From assembly GCA_944470555.2 (NCBI GenBank), contig OX104128.1:38671920-38735919 (forward strand): a stretch of DNA of 64,000 nt, in the 5' to 3' direction. The notes under the pieces are model-generated. The model was not told where the DNA came from and did not search any database. It worked only from the letters and a program-made list of their open reading frames with translations. The position numbers and the translations under genes are program-made. Position 1 is the first letter of the stretch. Every line of letters starts with the position of its first letter. The stretch is from Heterobilharzia americana (Eukaryota; Platyhelminthes; Trematoda; Strigeidida; Schistosomatidae). Positions 45,050 through 55,019 of this stretch are shown here, in pieces.

Positions 45050-45545
45050 ATTCATTAATGATAGGTAGTGACTACCAGTGGGATCGTCCTATTTGGGACA
45101 CGTCAACTGGATGTACCTGTCTTCCAGTGGATGGTGTTGTTCACATTGGGACTCAAACTCGGGACCAGTGGCCTTAAACGCCAGTGCGTTATCCACTAGA
45201 CCACTGAGCCACGATAGACACTTCTTGCGCTACGGATATGGTTTTAATGTTGTTCTCTGCCTCTGTATTTCACTGCTAGCTACTATCCATCATTACCATG
45301 TAATTAAAACACAGGCAATATCGAGGCCCATTTACCATTAGGGGCTGATCAGTTCGGTCCAATCAACGACGAGATAATGCAAACAACAACACTGTCTCGA
45401 TATTGCCGGTGTTTTAAGTATTATTGGTGAGTTCGAGTCTCAGTGGGAACAATATCAGTTACTGGGGTAAAGGAACATCCATTTGACGCGTCTCAAATAA
45501 GACGGAACGCATGTCCTAGATTCCACAGCCAGTCGTCAAGTAGAC
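45050..45545. mobile_element. Inverted pair of type A (Sm-alpha-like) SINEs
   Basis: The minus copy (about 45050-45215) has a tRNA-like head, with A-box-like 'tggctcagtgg' (45201-45211, minus) and B-box-like 'gtttgagtccc' (about 45149-45160, minus), and a hammerhead block at 45077-45115. The plus copy (about 45420-45545) has 'gagttcgagtctcagtgggaac' text and a hammerhead block at 45474-45525. The two are joined by a complementary stretch ('caggcaatatcgag' and 'ctcgatattgccgg'). Both ribozyme cores have several mutations. Confidence 0.7.
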
Positions 45546-45616
45546 TACAATATTTCGACTAGGTTAAATGACTAATTACAATGGGGCACTTTGTGTTGTA
45601 ACTGTATCCTACATAG

Positions 45617-45826
45617 GTGCAAATTATTATACTAATTCCTGGTCAATTATGCACCAAATTTAGTGGTGAGATTGTTACTTTAGGTCATCACTTGGTAAGG
45701 TTGACTTATTGTGAACGTGTAGCAACGATTTTTCTACTCAAGCTAAATAGACAATTAAAAGATCGAAATGGTAACCATCAAATCTTGTTTACATTATCCA
45801 ACAGTATCCAAATCACAGGAGAGTAG
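45617..45826 (+). CDS. Exon-like open frame, unknown
   Basis: About 70 codons are open, with balanced amino-acid use (for example 'VRLTYCERVATIFLLKLNRQLKDRNGNHQ'). It is preceded by 'cctacatag' (about 45610-45616), which could be an acceptor. I recognise no family. It might be an exon of an unseen plus-strand gene, possibly with 46747-46974, but it could equally be chance. Confidence 0.15.
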   Translation: MQIIILIPGQLCTKFSGEIVTLGHHLVRLTYCERVATIFLLKLNRQLKDRNGNHQILFTLSNSIQITGE

Positions 45827-46194
45827 TGAATTAAAAGTGACTGGTATTAAAAAATGTAACCGATTTTAGATTTGTTTATTTGATGTAGCATACAGTGATA
45901 TAGTATTATTAACTGGGAGTAATAACAATAAACAATAAATGGTACTGAATCATATATTCTATATTATCGAAGGTGAATAGTAGGTTAATCACTTCTTATC
46001 CATTTGTGTTAGACTGCAACTTTATGCATTTCAACATTTTGTTTGATTTATTCGAAGATGTTAAGGATGGTAACTCCAATTATGATTAAGTGCTTATAAG
46101 CAGTTTCTACCAGTGTGTATATATGTGGCGATGGTTTAATCACCATTATTAAAAATGGAGGTCACGCTGTCACAAACTGATGGAAGTAAAAAAT

Positions 46195-46410
46195 AATGTT
46201 AACCATTGAATTCCAATCCATTGGCTAAGTGGTAACGCCCTGGCTGCTCAACTTTAAGGTTTTGAGTTCAATCTCCTGCCGTGTCATGGGTGCGTACTAC
46301 TGAGGAGTTCCATACTAGGGTCAGATAGCTGTCCATTGCTTCTATCTTTTCAATATTTCTCCAGCTGATATCAGTTCATGATGAATACTACCTTGAAGTA
46401 AATAAAATCC
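46195..46410 (+). mobile_element. Type B SINE, single copy
   Basis: The head 'ccattggctaagtggtaacgc' (A-box-like) is followed by 'ttttgagttcaatctcc' (B-box-like), then a hammerhead-like block at 46292-46340 with an intact 'ctgaggag' core but a lost GAAA (reads 'cagat'), then the family 3' text 'ctgatatcagttcatgatgaatactacc'. It is a monomer: no inverted partner is visible beside it. Confidence 0.7.
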
Positions 46411-46746
46411 TCATAAATCTCAAACTAGATAAATATTTGACCACGGATTCATTACCTTCAAAACCTATTTGGCACAGTTTCCGCCTTATTTATAAATCCA
46501 TAGGATAGGAGAGTTTACTGTGAATGGATTGACTTGAATCGCCTGGTAAGTCAAGACGATATAAGTGCTTCTCTTTAGCCTATACCTAACAAAGTTTTGT
46601 TATGAATTGCAAATGTCTAAATGTTTGACTATTGATTTCGTTACATGAATGTACAGTCATTGGAAGTACTTTATTATAATAATTATAAAAGCTCAGCTAG
46701 ACTGTTTCTTTCGACTGATTAAATAAGCTAACAGCTTATCTCCTCA

Positions 46747-46974
46747 GTGAATCCATCTTCAATACATATTTCAAGTAAAACTGCTAGAGTTTCGAATATC
46801 ACTCATAAATGTGCTCAACAAATCATATTGAATGTAAGATCTAGGATAACTTGTTTAAGTTTTATTCAGTCTCATTATACTAAGGGAAACAAAGTTACGA
46901 GTTTCCACCGTCAAATGTCTTCTATTCAACTAACTGTGGTTTTTGAGATGAACATATCATTAAGTCAATTCTGA
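46747..46974 (+). CDS. Exon-like open frame, unknown
   Basis: A 75-codon open stretch directly after 'cttatctcctcag', a good splice-acceptor context. It is Ser/Ile/Asn-rich, without a domain that I recognise, and ends TGA. It may be a terminal exon of an unseen gene. Chance is a real alternative. Confidence 0.15.
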   Translation: MNPSSIHISSKTARVSNITHKCAQQIILNVRSRITCLSFIQSHYTKGNKVTSFHRQMSSIQLTVVFEMNISLSQF

Positions 46975-47199
46975 TACTGTAACGGATCGAATTGCACACA
47001 TATAAGTATTTTATTTATAGCTTACATACGTACTGATGACTACATCTGAATACACTTCTGAGGTGATTTATTTGTTGTGTTACTCATATGACTACCATTC
47101 TAATGTGATACGCTCTACGTAAATCTTAGTTATCTAATTTTCAGTAGTTTTTCCGACTTTACAAGCGTTATCTATTTAAGGTCAGTTTAGCATAACCTG

Positions 47200-47770
47200 C
47201 AAATGGACGGGCTTCCAATTAGGCGCACATGCATGAGAGCGGTGTATACAACAGGCCATGTACTTCCGTAAACGGAAAAGGCCCTAAAGTCCTGGGTATA
47301 TGCCCTTATCTTCTCATCTAAGATGGCATCAAATGCTCCACCTGGGTTGTCTCCCTAAGGCCGGTTGTATCTCACACCCATCGGTGGGCTTGACCAAGCC
47401 CATCTCACCTATATTGTTGAGGAAGCACGCAGACGTTTCAGCCCTAATAGCCTGTTTGGAACTGGCAGACAACTGATCAGGTTCAGAAGTCAATCAGTGA
47501 TTGCTCCTGAGGACCCATTCCTCAGCCAAGAGGTATGATAAGAGCTTCATCGCTGGTGCAGTTATCAGCGTGGACCACATCGGTGACCTGCAACCGAAAC
47601 CAAAGATATAGGCGAGCATGCCGGTCAACTCCGGGGAGATAGCAGGCATGTAGCCTTACCTTCATCATACCTTGGATGCATTTGCGTACTGTCATAAACA
47701 AGCAGGTTAAGTGCTCCATAGTATTTATAAACATCTGAGTAGTTCCACCATTACCCTACGCTGAGTAGGT
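47200..47770. other. GC-richer block, unassigned
   Basis: This stretch is less AT-rich than its surroundings and lies just upstream of an RTE-like fragment in the same orientation. It contains text such as 'cctgggttgtctccctaagg' and 'ccatcggtgggcttgacc'. No open frame or motif identifies it; it may be 5' untranslated DNA of another repeat. Confidence 0.35.
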
Positions 47771-48440
47771 TTCTTCACTAAAAATCCAAGCTCCGATAAA
47801 ACATCCGAATACTTATTGAAGGGCAAGTATAGTGTACTGCAGTCCGTTCTGTCTTGTTGTACGGCTGTGAGACATGGCCGTTAAAAGTAGGAGACATAAA
47901 GTGCCTACAAGTACTTTCGTAGCGTTGCTCGCTTGTGGTGGAATCACCGTGTGGACAATGTTGAAATCAGGTGGAAGATGCTAGACAAGTCGGTTGATGA
48001 GGTTGTGAACCTTCATAGGCTGAAATGGATTAGACATGTACTGTGCATGGCAAGTCACCCCCTACTTCTATGTGACCTGCTAGGGGAAGTTGGGTTCGGA
48101 TGGAATAGTGTTCACAGTGGTCAGAGAAAGATACGGCATCAGTCGATGAAGTCTCAATCTGTTGACCTAAGCCGTGTGGGGAGATGTAGACTGGGTGTTT
48201 GGAGTTCTCGAGACGAAAGGAATTAGTGGTTGAGAGTCTTGGTGACACGGCTGAAAATCGGTCACAATGGAGCAACTGTATTCACTCCTTGACACCTGAA
48301 GCTTGAGTCTTTAAACTAACCTTTATCTTCAGATTGTTTATTCTCTCATACAACTTTGTCTTTTTTGATCACTCCTTTTCTATCCACCTGTTCTTTGTGT
48401 ACTAATGTCAAGTTTGACAACATGAGTCGATGAAACTGTA
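47770..48440 (+). mobile_element. RTE-like 3' fragment, partner of 27.37-28.06 kb
   Basis: The plus-strand frame 47933-48226 encodes nearly the same 97 residues as the minus-strand frame at 27988-27665 ('NVEIRWKMLDKSVDEVVNLHRLKWIRHVLCM...'), with two or three differences. Upstream it includes 'LLYGCETW'-type text near 47855-47880. It is 5'-truncated. The near-identity to a copy 20 kb away in the opposite orientation suggests a young subfamily. Confidence 0.8.
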
Positions 48441-49140
48441 TGCGGGATTATACGTTCATTTTGTCAGTCATAGGTTGATATCTGCCTATCAGAGGGACTC
48501 AGCAGAAGTTCTACCGTCCTGCGGCTAAGCCGAAGATACCATCTCCATCAGAATCGTTTGCAAAGCCAGATTTTGACCAAGGACGATAAAATAGGAGTTG
48601 TTAGCTAGGAATTCATGCACATTACTAAGTGGATGGGGAGGCATTGTTACCCTTAAGAGAGTCATAGTTACTTGTATCCCAGTTACGTCTCCTTTGCTTA
48701 CGTGAAGTTGGACTATGCAACATGTAGAATGTTCTCTGATAAACTAATGTCATGCAGAGAATTGTTTGGAGTTGTACGTGCTTTGAGGTTCGTTCTTGAT
48801 GCTTCATTGTCAGGCCAGGTGGCCTCAGCATTTATTTCTTAGAGAAGCTGCATGAATGTTTATGAAGGATATTTGACTTATACTGTTAACTCAATGTCTG
48901 ACTGTTGGTTTGCTTGACTGATTTTTAGATGATGGATCTTTGCTTAGTCTGTGTACTGAGTTGCTGTCCCCGTCTCTTGACTGTCATTTGATTAGAGTAC
49001 CAACATTCTAGGGACTCTCTTGTTGTATATCTGAACTAGACCGTTGTCGTATCTTAACACTGTCCCAATTGAAGTTATGGTAGAATTCATATGCATGCAT
49101 TGATGTCAGTGATAACATATCACACCGTTCAACTACTACT
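48440..49140. other. No recognisable gene
   Basis: I see no assignable motif. Open frames at 48625-48831 and 49008-49199 (minus) are short and unremarkable. Confidence 0.35.
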
Positions 49141-50590
49141 TTGTCATCATTATTATTTGTTTCTTGACTTTCTCGTGGAACATAGGGTGTAAGTAGCACG
49201 TCACCATCACAACTTCACTCTCTTCTCTACAGTCTGGATAAACTTCACTCCACCACCGTCAACAAACTTTCATTTCCCCCTCACAAAATCTCCTCCATGT
49301 CACCATCACATCAGACACCCAAATCGTCGTTTCCCATTTGGATTCCACTCGACGGCATGGAATTGCCTGGCCTGGCCTGGCCTGGAGCATGATGTCCCCA
49401 AACCGTCTTCTCAGTATACCTCCGATCCGATCCGATCCGATCCAACCCATCTCCACTTCCCTCTTCTTCTGCTGCATATTTGTTGGGAGATAGGTTGTTG
49501 GTTGGTTTGTTGCCAGGACAGCCAGCTAGGCCAGGCCGGCCACCCAGCCAGTCAGCCAGCCACAGTTCCTCCTTGCTCATTCTTATTATTCTCGCCATCC
49601 ATCTCATCTTCAGTGTCACCACCGAGTGAGAGTAGGCAGCAGGTGTTGATATGATGCATGTCTGTAGCTTGTTGGAAATGCATTCCGTGATGCTCCAAGT
49701 TTCCCAACCATCACATAGAAGCACTGACCCACTTGACTGACATTAGTGTTGAGAATCCTGTTGTTGTTCAGGCTTTGTGCTGAGTGGTGTGATGTGTTGT
49801 GTTGTGGTGTGGTGTGGAGTGGAGTAGATCTCCACACTGATTGATTTCAGATTGATGAAGTGAGGCCTGTCTTGCTGGCTTTCCGATGCTGCCATTGACA
49901 TCCTCATCTGTGCCTGTGCCGCCTGTAGTTGAAAAGATGATGCCTACATAGGTGGGTAGGTGAAAGCGACTACTTCCTTCAGATTTCCCCCTTGATGGTG
50001 ATTGGTGCCTGTTCTTGTTGTTGGTGGTTGTGGTTGTGGTTGTGGTGATGGTGGTGGTGGTGGTGGTATCCTTATCACCTCTGTCTACTCTACGCTCACT
50101 TGAAGTCTCGTCTTCACTGCCCTGCCTCTTCTCACAACTCGTTAGCTTCCACCCGCAGATCTTCGAGTTTGTGTGACATAAGACATTAGACATAAACCAT
50201 CATCGGTGGCAAAATCCAAATCTTCTAGGTTCTTTTCATCGGTCTAGCCAGTATATGCACATCTTCTCACTCTTCACAGTTTCTTGCATGATCCAGTCCA
50301 GTTGACCATAATCAGGAAGATCATCGGTGATGATGGTAGTTGACAGCCTTGTCTTACTCCTATCTTCACTTCACAGGTGTCAGTGAGTTTTCTGTTGTGA
50401 ATCACTTGGCATGTAGCATCATCACCATCTAGCATATAGCCACTGTTGAATGAGGTTGATAAAGGTTTGTGGTACTAAAACCGTAGTGTAGTGTTGAAGC
50501 AGTAGCTGCCAAATTACTTCTCGGTTGACGTTGTTGAAGGCCTTTTCAAAATCGATGAAGTTCAGGAAGAGAGTTGACTGTCATAGAATC
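49140..50590 (-). mobile_element. RTE retrotransposon 3' half, truncated (RTE copy 3)
   Basis: The minus strand reads reverse-transcriptase text 'LNFIDFEKAFNNVNRE' near 50580-50520. It then reads 'NLKEVVAFTYLP' (about 49980), 'SVLLCDGWETWSITE' (about 49720, the 'LLYGSETW' box altered) and 'MRWMARIIRMSKEELW'. The element begins abruptly near 50586 and ends in an AAT-type tail near 49140-49155. It is nearly identical to 56321-57790 on the plus strand. Internal short tandem repeats: ACC (about 50044-50070), CCACA (about 49785-49825), GATCC (about 49425-49445), CCTGG (about 49366-49385). Confidence 0.85.
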
Positions 50591-51189
50591 TTTAATTAAG
50601 TATGCCTTCTGTAGATTATTCACTTAGTATGATGAAATCACTACCTTTTTAATGTCTGGTTTTCAACAGTTAAACAGCTGATGTATCTTATTGGTAAAAA
50701 AAATAGTCAGTTTACGAAAACCATCACTGTTGTGTATGTTGATATTATGTAAATCATGAAACTATTGAAAATTAAATTATCTATAAAGAAGAGATACCTC
50801 ATTTTTATCTCCCTTCTATTTATTTTGGAGAAAGTGTATAAACTTCACTTGTTATTTTGGTCTTCAAGAATCACTGAAACAGAACATTTTCAGGATGTAT
50901 ACTAACCCATTTTCATTTATCTAAATATAAATTGTCACTATAGTTTTTTCTTACGTTTCTAGTGCTTCATTTTGTAATAAAGGAGAACAACACTAATCTC
51001 TACAGAATGTTATTACACTTCTCTTTTCATTGTGTTGAAGCTAAAAACATTAGAGCAGATATATGAAACACTGGAAAACTGTAGAAATTGAAATGATTAC
51101 TTCATTTAAAGGCGAAGGGAGAAAAGCAATGCCTTTCTCATATTATCAAAGCAATATTCATCATAAGTTGCAGAATCAGTGAAAACCTG

Positions 51190-51380
51190 AAAGCATGGGA
51201 CAGTTGTTTTGGCTTGTTATGGGACTCCTCAGCTGTACGCACCCTTGACCGTGTCAGGGATCGGACTTAGAACATCCAAGTTCCACAACGAAGGCGTTAA
51301 TCATAAAAGCTACTGCTACAGAATACAATAATCCACAATTTCCTATTGGTGAATACTACCTTGAAAATAAAATCCCTATT
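51190..51380 (-). mobile_element. Type B SINE, minus strand, with the edge of a second copy
   Basis: Read on the minus strand, a hammerhead-like block at 51195-51241 shows an intact 'ctgaggagtccca' but a decayed 3' half ('gccaaaac' for 'gacgaaac'). The B-box-like head follows to about 51310. On its right, plus-strand 3' text 'tggtgaatactaccttgaaaataaaatcc' (51350-51378) suggests the remnant of an opposing copy. Confidence 0.6.
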
Positions 51381-51589
51381 AACCTCAGAGTATCAAATAT
51401 CTTAAGAAATAGGAGTTTTAAATCATTAACCTTGCATGAAATTGAGTACGTTCCGTTCACATTTGATTCTTTACCCACGTAAACTCATTCAGATGACCTT
51501 TGCAACTGTATGACGCAGGTGTCTACATTGAATTAATTCGTTTCGCTTCATACTAATTATGGTATGAAAATAGTGATAATGATATTATA

Positions 51590-51970
51590 GAGGTAGTATT
51601 CATCACGGACTGACATCAGTTGGGGAACCATTGAAAATCTGGAAGTTCTAATGAGAAGCTGTGACCTGTGGGGTCAACCAGTCGGATGGAAAGCGGATGC
51701 CAACTCAAGACCTTCGCTGATAGTCACGCTATATCGTAAACTGAAAGGAGTTGGAAACTGTGAACCACTGAAAACCAACCCAGTGACTGAAAGGTTAACA
51801 CGTTTGCTGTGAAACCTGAAGGCCCTGAATTCTGTCCCTAGCCGGGTGGTGGGTGCGTACTGCTGAGTAGTCCCATACTAGGATGAAACAGCTGTCCAGT
51901 GGTCCCAGGTTTCCAATGGTTCTCCAACTGATGTCAATCCATGATAAATACTACCCCTTCAAATTGAAAT
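51590..51970. mobile_element. Inverted pair of type B SINEs
   Basis: The minus copy is about 51595-51740 and the plus copy about 51770-51965. Outer ends are complementary ('gtagtattcatcacggactg' on the left, 'caatccatgataaatactac' on the right). The plus copy carries 'cagtgactgaaaggttaac' head text and a hammerhead-like block at 51855-51905: stem I 'gtactg/cagtgg', 'ctgagtagtcccatactagga', 'tgaaac'. The minus copy has lost most of its ribozyme block. Confidence 0.7.
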
Positions 51971-52214
51971 TCCCATTCATCTCAAAAATACAGTGATAAT
52001 AAAGGGTTAATTAGAATTAGCCATTACTTTACTGTTTATTTGTAAGCGACTTGTTGTTTGTCTAGAACTCAGTATGCTTACAAGCAGTAATAAAGTTTAA
52101 TATTTAAAAAAATAACTGTCCAGTCAAATTTTGGTGGAATCATCTTCACTATAGTCGATCATTTTCAAGAAAGCAGCTCGTATGACTAATAAAATTTACA
52201 TTCCTCAGCAGCCA

Positions 52215-52560
52215 AGTTGACTGCATGACTACACGTGGGGCGATGCAGACTAATCGGTTGCGGTCCGCGGGACAAGAGTAACCAGTGGCTGGAGACTCTA
52301 TGTGATATGACTGAGAACCCATATCAGATGTATACACACATTGTCCTCATCTTAACGCTATGCCAAGCCTAACCATTTTCTCATTCTTCCTTTTTCTTAT
52401 TTAGTACATTATATTTCTTTTGACTGAATTTTCTTATCTTCATCTTGCGCATCACTGCCTTTTTATTTGATGTGCTGATATGAGGTGTGGCAACTCGGAC
52501 ATTTACGCAGTAATGCTTGGTCCTAGGCTGATCTGGATGGATGATGATGATGACATGAAA
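52215..52560 (+). mobile_element. SR2-like RTE 3' end, truncated
   Basis: About 345 bp with the decayed C-terminal text 'GRCRLVGCGPRDKSNQWLETLCDMTENPYQ', the 'RNQWLETLxDMA' box of SR2-like elements, and the family 3' end 'ggtcctaggctgatctggatgg' followed by a GAT tail (about 52541-52553). It lies 115 bp before a second, longer 3' end in the same orientation. Confidence 0.75.
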
Positions 52561-52671
52561 ACACTTGTCATCCAAAAGGCTATTATGTAATGTAAAAGAG
52601 AAAGGAAGGTGAAACAGTTTTAAAGACATTCAAAAACAACATCTATGCTATTTACTAACATGTACTAAAAT

Positions 52672-53095
52672 ATGTTGGCTGAGGTGGGTCCAGGCTGGAA
52701 AAAGGCCCGAGGTGGCCAGACTAAAACATGGCACCAATGTATGAAGTCTCTGGCTGTTGGTTTAAGCCATGTAGGACGATGCAGACTAGGTGGTTGGGGT
52801 CCACGGGACAAGAGGAACCAGTGGTTGGAGACTTTAGGGGATATGGCTCAGAACCCATGTCAGTGGCGCAGATGTATACACACATTATCCTCATCTTAAC
52901 AACGCTATACCGAATCTCACCATTTTGTCACTCCTCTTTCCTTTCTTCTCGTACTTTATATTTCTTTTGACTGCATTCACTTATCTTCATCCTTCACCTC
53001 ACTACCTTTTTACTTGATGTGCTGATATGAGGTGTGGCAAACTCGGACCGTTACGCAGTAATGCCTGGTCTTATGTTGATAATGATGATGATGAC
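52672..53095 (+). mobile_element. SR2-like RTE 3' end, truncated (second)
   Basis: An open frame of 75 codons (52672-52899) reads 'MLAEVGPGWKKARGGQTKTWHQCMKSL' and 'WGPRDKRNQWLETLGDMAQNPCQW', the intact C-terminus of SR2-like elements. It is followed by the 3' untranslated region and a GAT/ATG tail near 53078-53094. It is better preserved than the copy just before it. It is 5'-truncated, as is usual for this class. Confidence 0.85.
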
Positions 53096-53099
53096 TAAA

Positions 53100-54200
53100 A
53101 TATGATGAGATTAAATACGGGGGCTTTTAAACAACAAGTCCCAGGGATTACATGCACTTTTTGAGGGGATTATTAAATCAGTAACCAGCATTGTTCTAAC
53201 AGTATATGACATTTAGTTTATGGGCAATAAAATGAAGAATCTTAATCAGGTTAGTAAATTATATGAAAACAAGTAATCTGAGCTTCACTAGTCTAGCAGA
53301 TGTAAAAGTCTACTTTAACTGACTATCCGTAAAAAACGAATAGCAGGCAATTCATTCTACCGTTTTGTTCTAATGAGTTATATAAACATTCTGATTTTAA
53401 TCACGGGATGAGGACTTCGAAAAAGGGGTCGAATATGTGAACATGATGTAATCAGGGTGACTGATAGTCAACAAAATTACTCGGTAAAATCTCCGATAAA
53501 TTGTATTACTAAAGAATTTTAACTGTATTTTACACTGAAGAAGATCAAGGACGTTGGCAAAACCTCACGTTTCAGATAAGCAGTTTTTGTTTTGTTTTAA
53601 ATGTTAGATGTTAGTCAGTGATAAGTTCTGTTTCATCTAGGTTTTATGTTTATTGATAGTCATAGTTGAAGCAGATTTACAACCCTGAAGAACTTTATGT
53701 AACCGACTTAAATTTGAACCTGCATAACTCATAGCATAGGCGGCTTCAGCTTAAACTCTTTGGAACGTTTTAGAGTCTAAATGGATTTTCCGAGAGAAGG
53801 GGGAGGGGAGGTGAAAGTCTATCTATATTCAGGTTTTTCGACCTTAATTTCATTGGAAGTTTGTACCATGTTTACTGTATAACGACCTTAACATTTTGTT
53901 TTATGACCTCAATAAGGTTGTTAATCCTAGTGAATTTCAACCTTCATATGGACTAAGGCGATCTTAAACGTGTCACCTGAGAGAAATGACTTTACTTTTT
54001 ATAAACTCAATGAGAAATACAATAAATCAAATAATTAGGTCAATATTCTTATATAACTTATAAATAATGTTATTGTTTGTAATTTCCTGTCGTTGATTGT
54101 ACCGAATTGATCGCTCTCTCTTGATATATGGGCTCCTGTGTGGATATCTGGATGTTCCCTTTGTTTCATTTACATATTTAAGATGGATATTGGCTGCCAG
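53100..54200. other. AT-rich region without a recognised gene
   Basis: I see no assignable motif. A G-rich stretch 'gagaagggggaggggagg' lies near 53793-53811. Confidence 0.4.
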
Positions 54201-54224
54201 ACTAAAACTACAGGCAGGTGCGAC

Positions 54225-54270
54225 CAAATGACGAATCTCAGGTGGGACGAAATGTGCGCCCTGGATTCCT
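54225..54270 (+). ncRNA. Hammerhead-ribozyme-like motif (type A, first of two)
   Basis: The sequence contains 'tgacga', a helix-II-like 'atctcaggtgggac', then 'gaaa', then 'gcgccctggattcc', in the Sm-alpha order. The base before TGACGA is A instead of C, and stem I is weakened on the 5' side. No clear SINE head surrounds it. It lies about 290 bp before a second motif in the same orientation. Confidence 0.45.
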
Positions 54271-54429
54271 ATACTAGTCGCCAATATCAGTATAACATCA
54301 TGAATATCCGACATTATCAAGGCACCCGCACAGAAGCCCATCTTCCAACAGAGATCAAGTAATTCGGCCCTGTATAGCAACGGCGAATTACAAGTATCAT
54401 AACAACAACTGATACCCATTGCAAAAGAG

Positions 54430-54600
54430 GTGGTTATCATGCCCCAGCCAATGTTTGAAGCGGTGGATGCTGGGTTCCAGTCTTATTGGAAACAACATCA
54501 CCCACTGGGAAGCAAATGCATCCAGTTGACGAGTCACAAATAGGACGAAACGTTCGTCTTAGATTCCACTGCTAACCACTACCCGTCACCCATTTGTAAA
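54430..54600 (+). mobile_element. Type A (Sm-alpha-like) SINE with the best-preserved hammerhead
   Basis: The head region 'ggtggatgctgggttccagtc' and 'cactgggaagcaaatgc' is followed by a hammerhead at 54515-54575. Stem I is 'atccag/ttagat' (partly paired), core 'ttgacgag', helix II 'gtcacaaataggac', then 'gaaac' and a tiny stem III 'cgttcg', with cleavage-site 'tc'. Only C3 of the CUGANGA box is changed (to U). Known Sm-alpha elements are Pol III-transcribed and self-cleaving; activity here is doubtful because C3 pairs with G8 in the active site. Confidence 0.75.
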
Positions 54601-55019
54601 ATGGCCTTGAAAAGAAGAATATGCAATTTGGATATGTAGATTTTGTTGAACTGTTATACTTATCCTATATTAGAACTTTTGATAAGCACCTACTTTATTA
54701 TCTTACTAGAAAGCCTCTTGTATTAACCTGCTTTTACTCCACTTATCATTATATTATTTTTTTATTCTGAAAAAAATCATTAAGCCTCTTCACTTCCTAG
54801 ATAAAATTTGACTGAAGATTCATAAAATACTGTGAACTATGGATTTGTAATTCACATGGTTGTGAATAATTGAGAGAAAAAAAGCAGAGAATTGTCACTT
54901 GTTTTGGCTGTATTCACTACAGAACTTGGCAAGGTAACCTGTGACTAGACAATTGTGTGAATTCCAGATAGTGTGTATAAACACAAGGATATTCACAAAG
55001 CAGCTACATGGATTCAATT

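Noticed and set aside
45149..45211. tRNA genes in the SINE heads
   Set aside because: A-box and B-box-like sequences are present here and at 44.59 kb and 46.2 kb, but no cloverleaf with paired acceptor stem and anticodon arm can be drawn; they are tRNA-derived SINE promoters.
54027..54440. 137-codon minus-strand frame as a gene
   Set aside because: It runs antisense through the hammerhead-like motif and into the SINE at 54.2-54.44 kb, and its composition is that of a chance frame.
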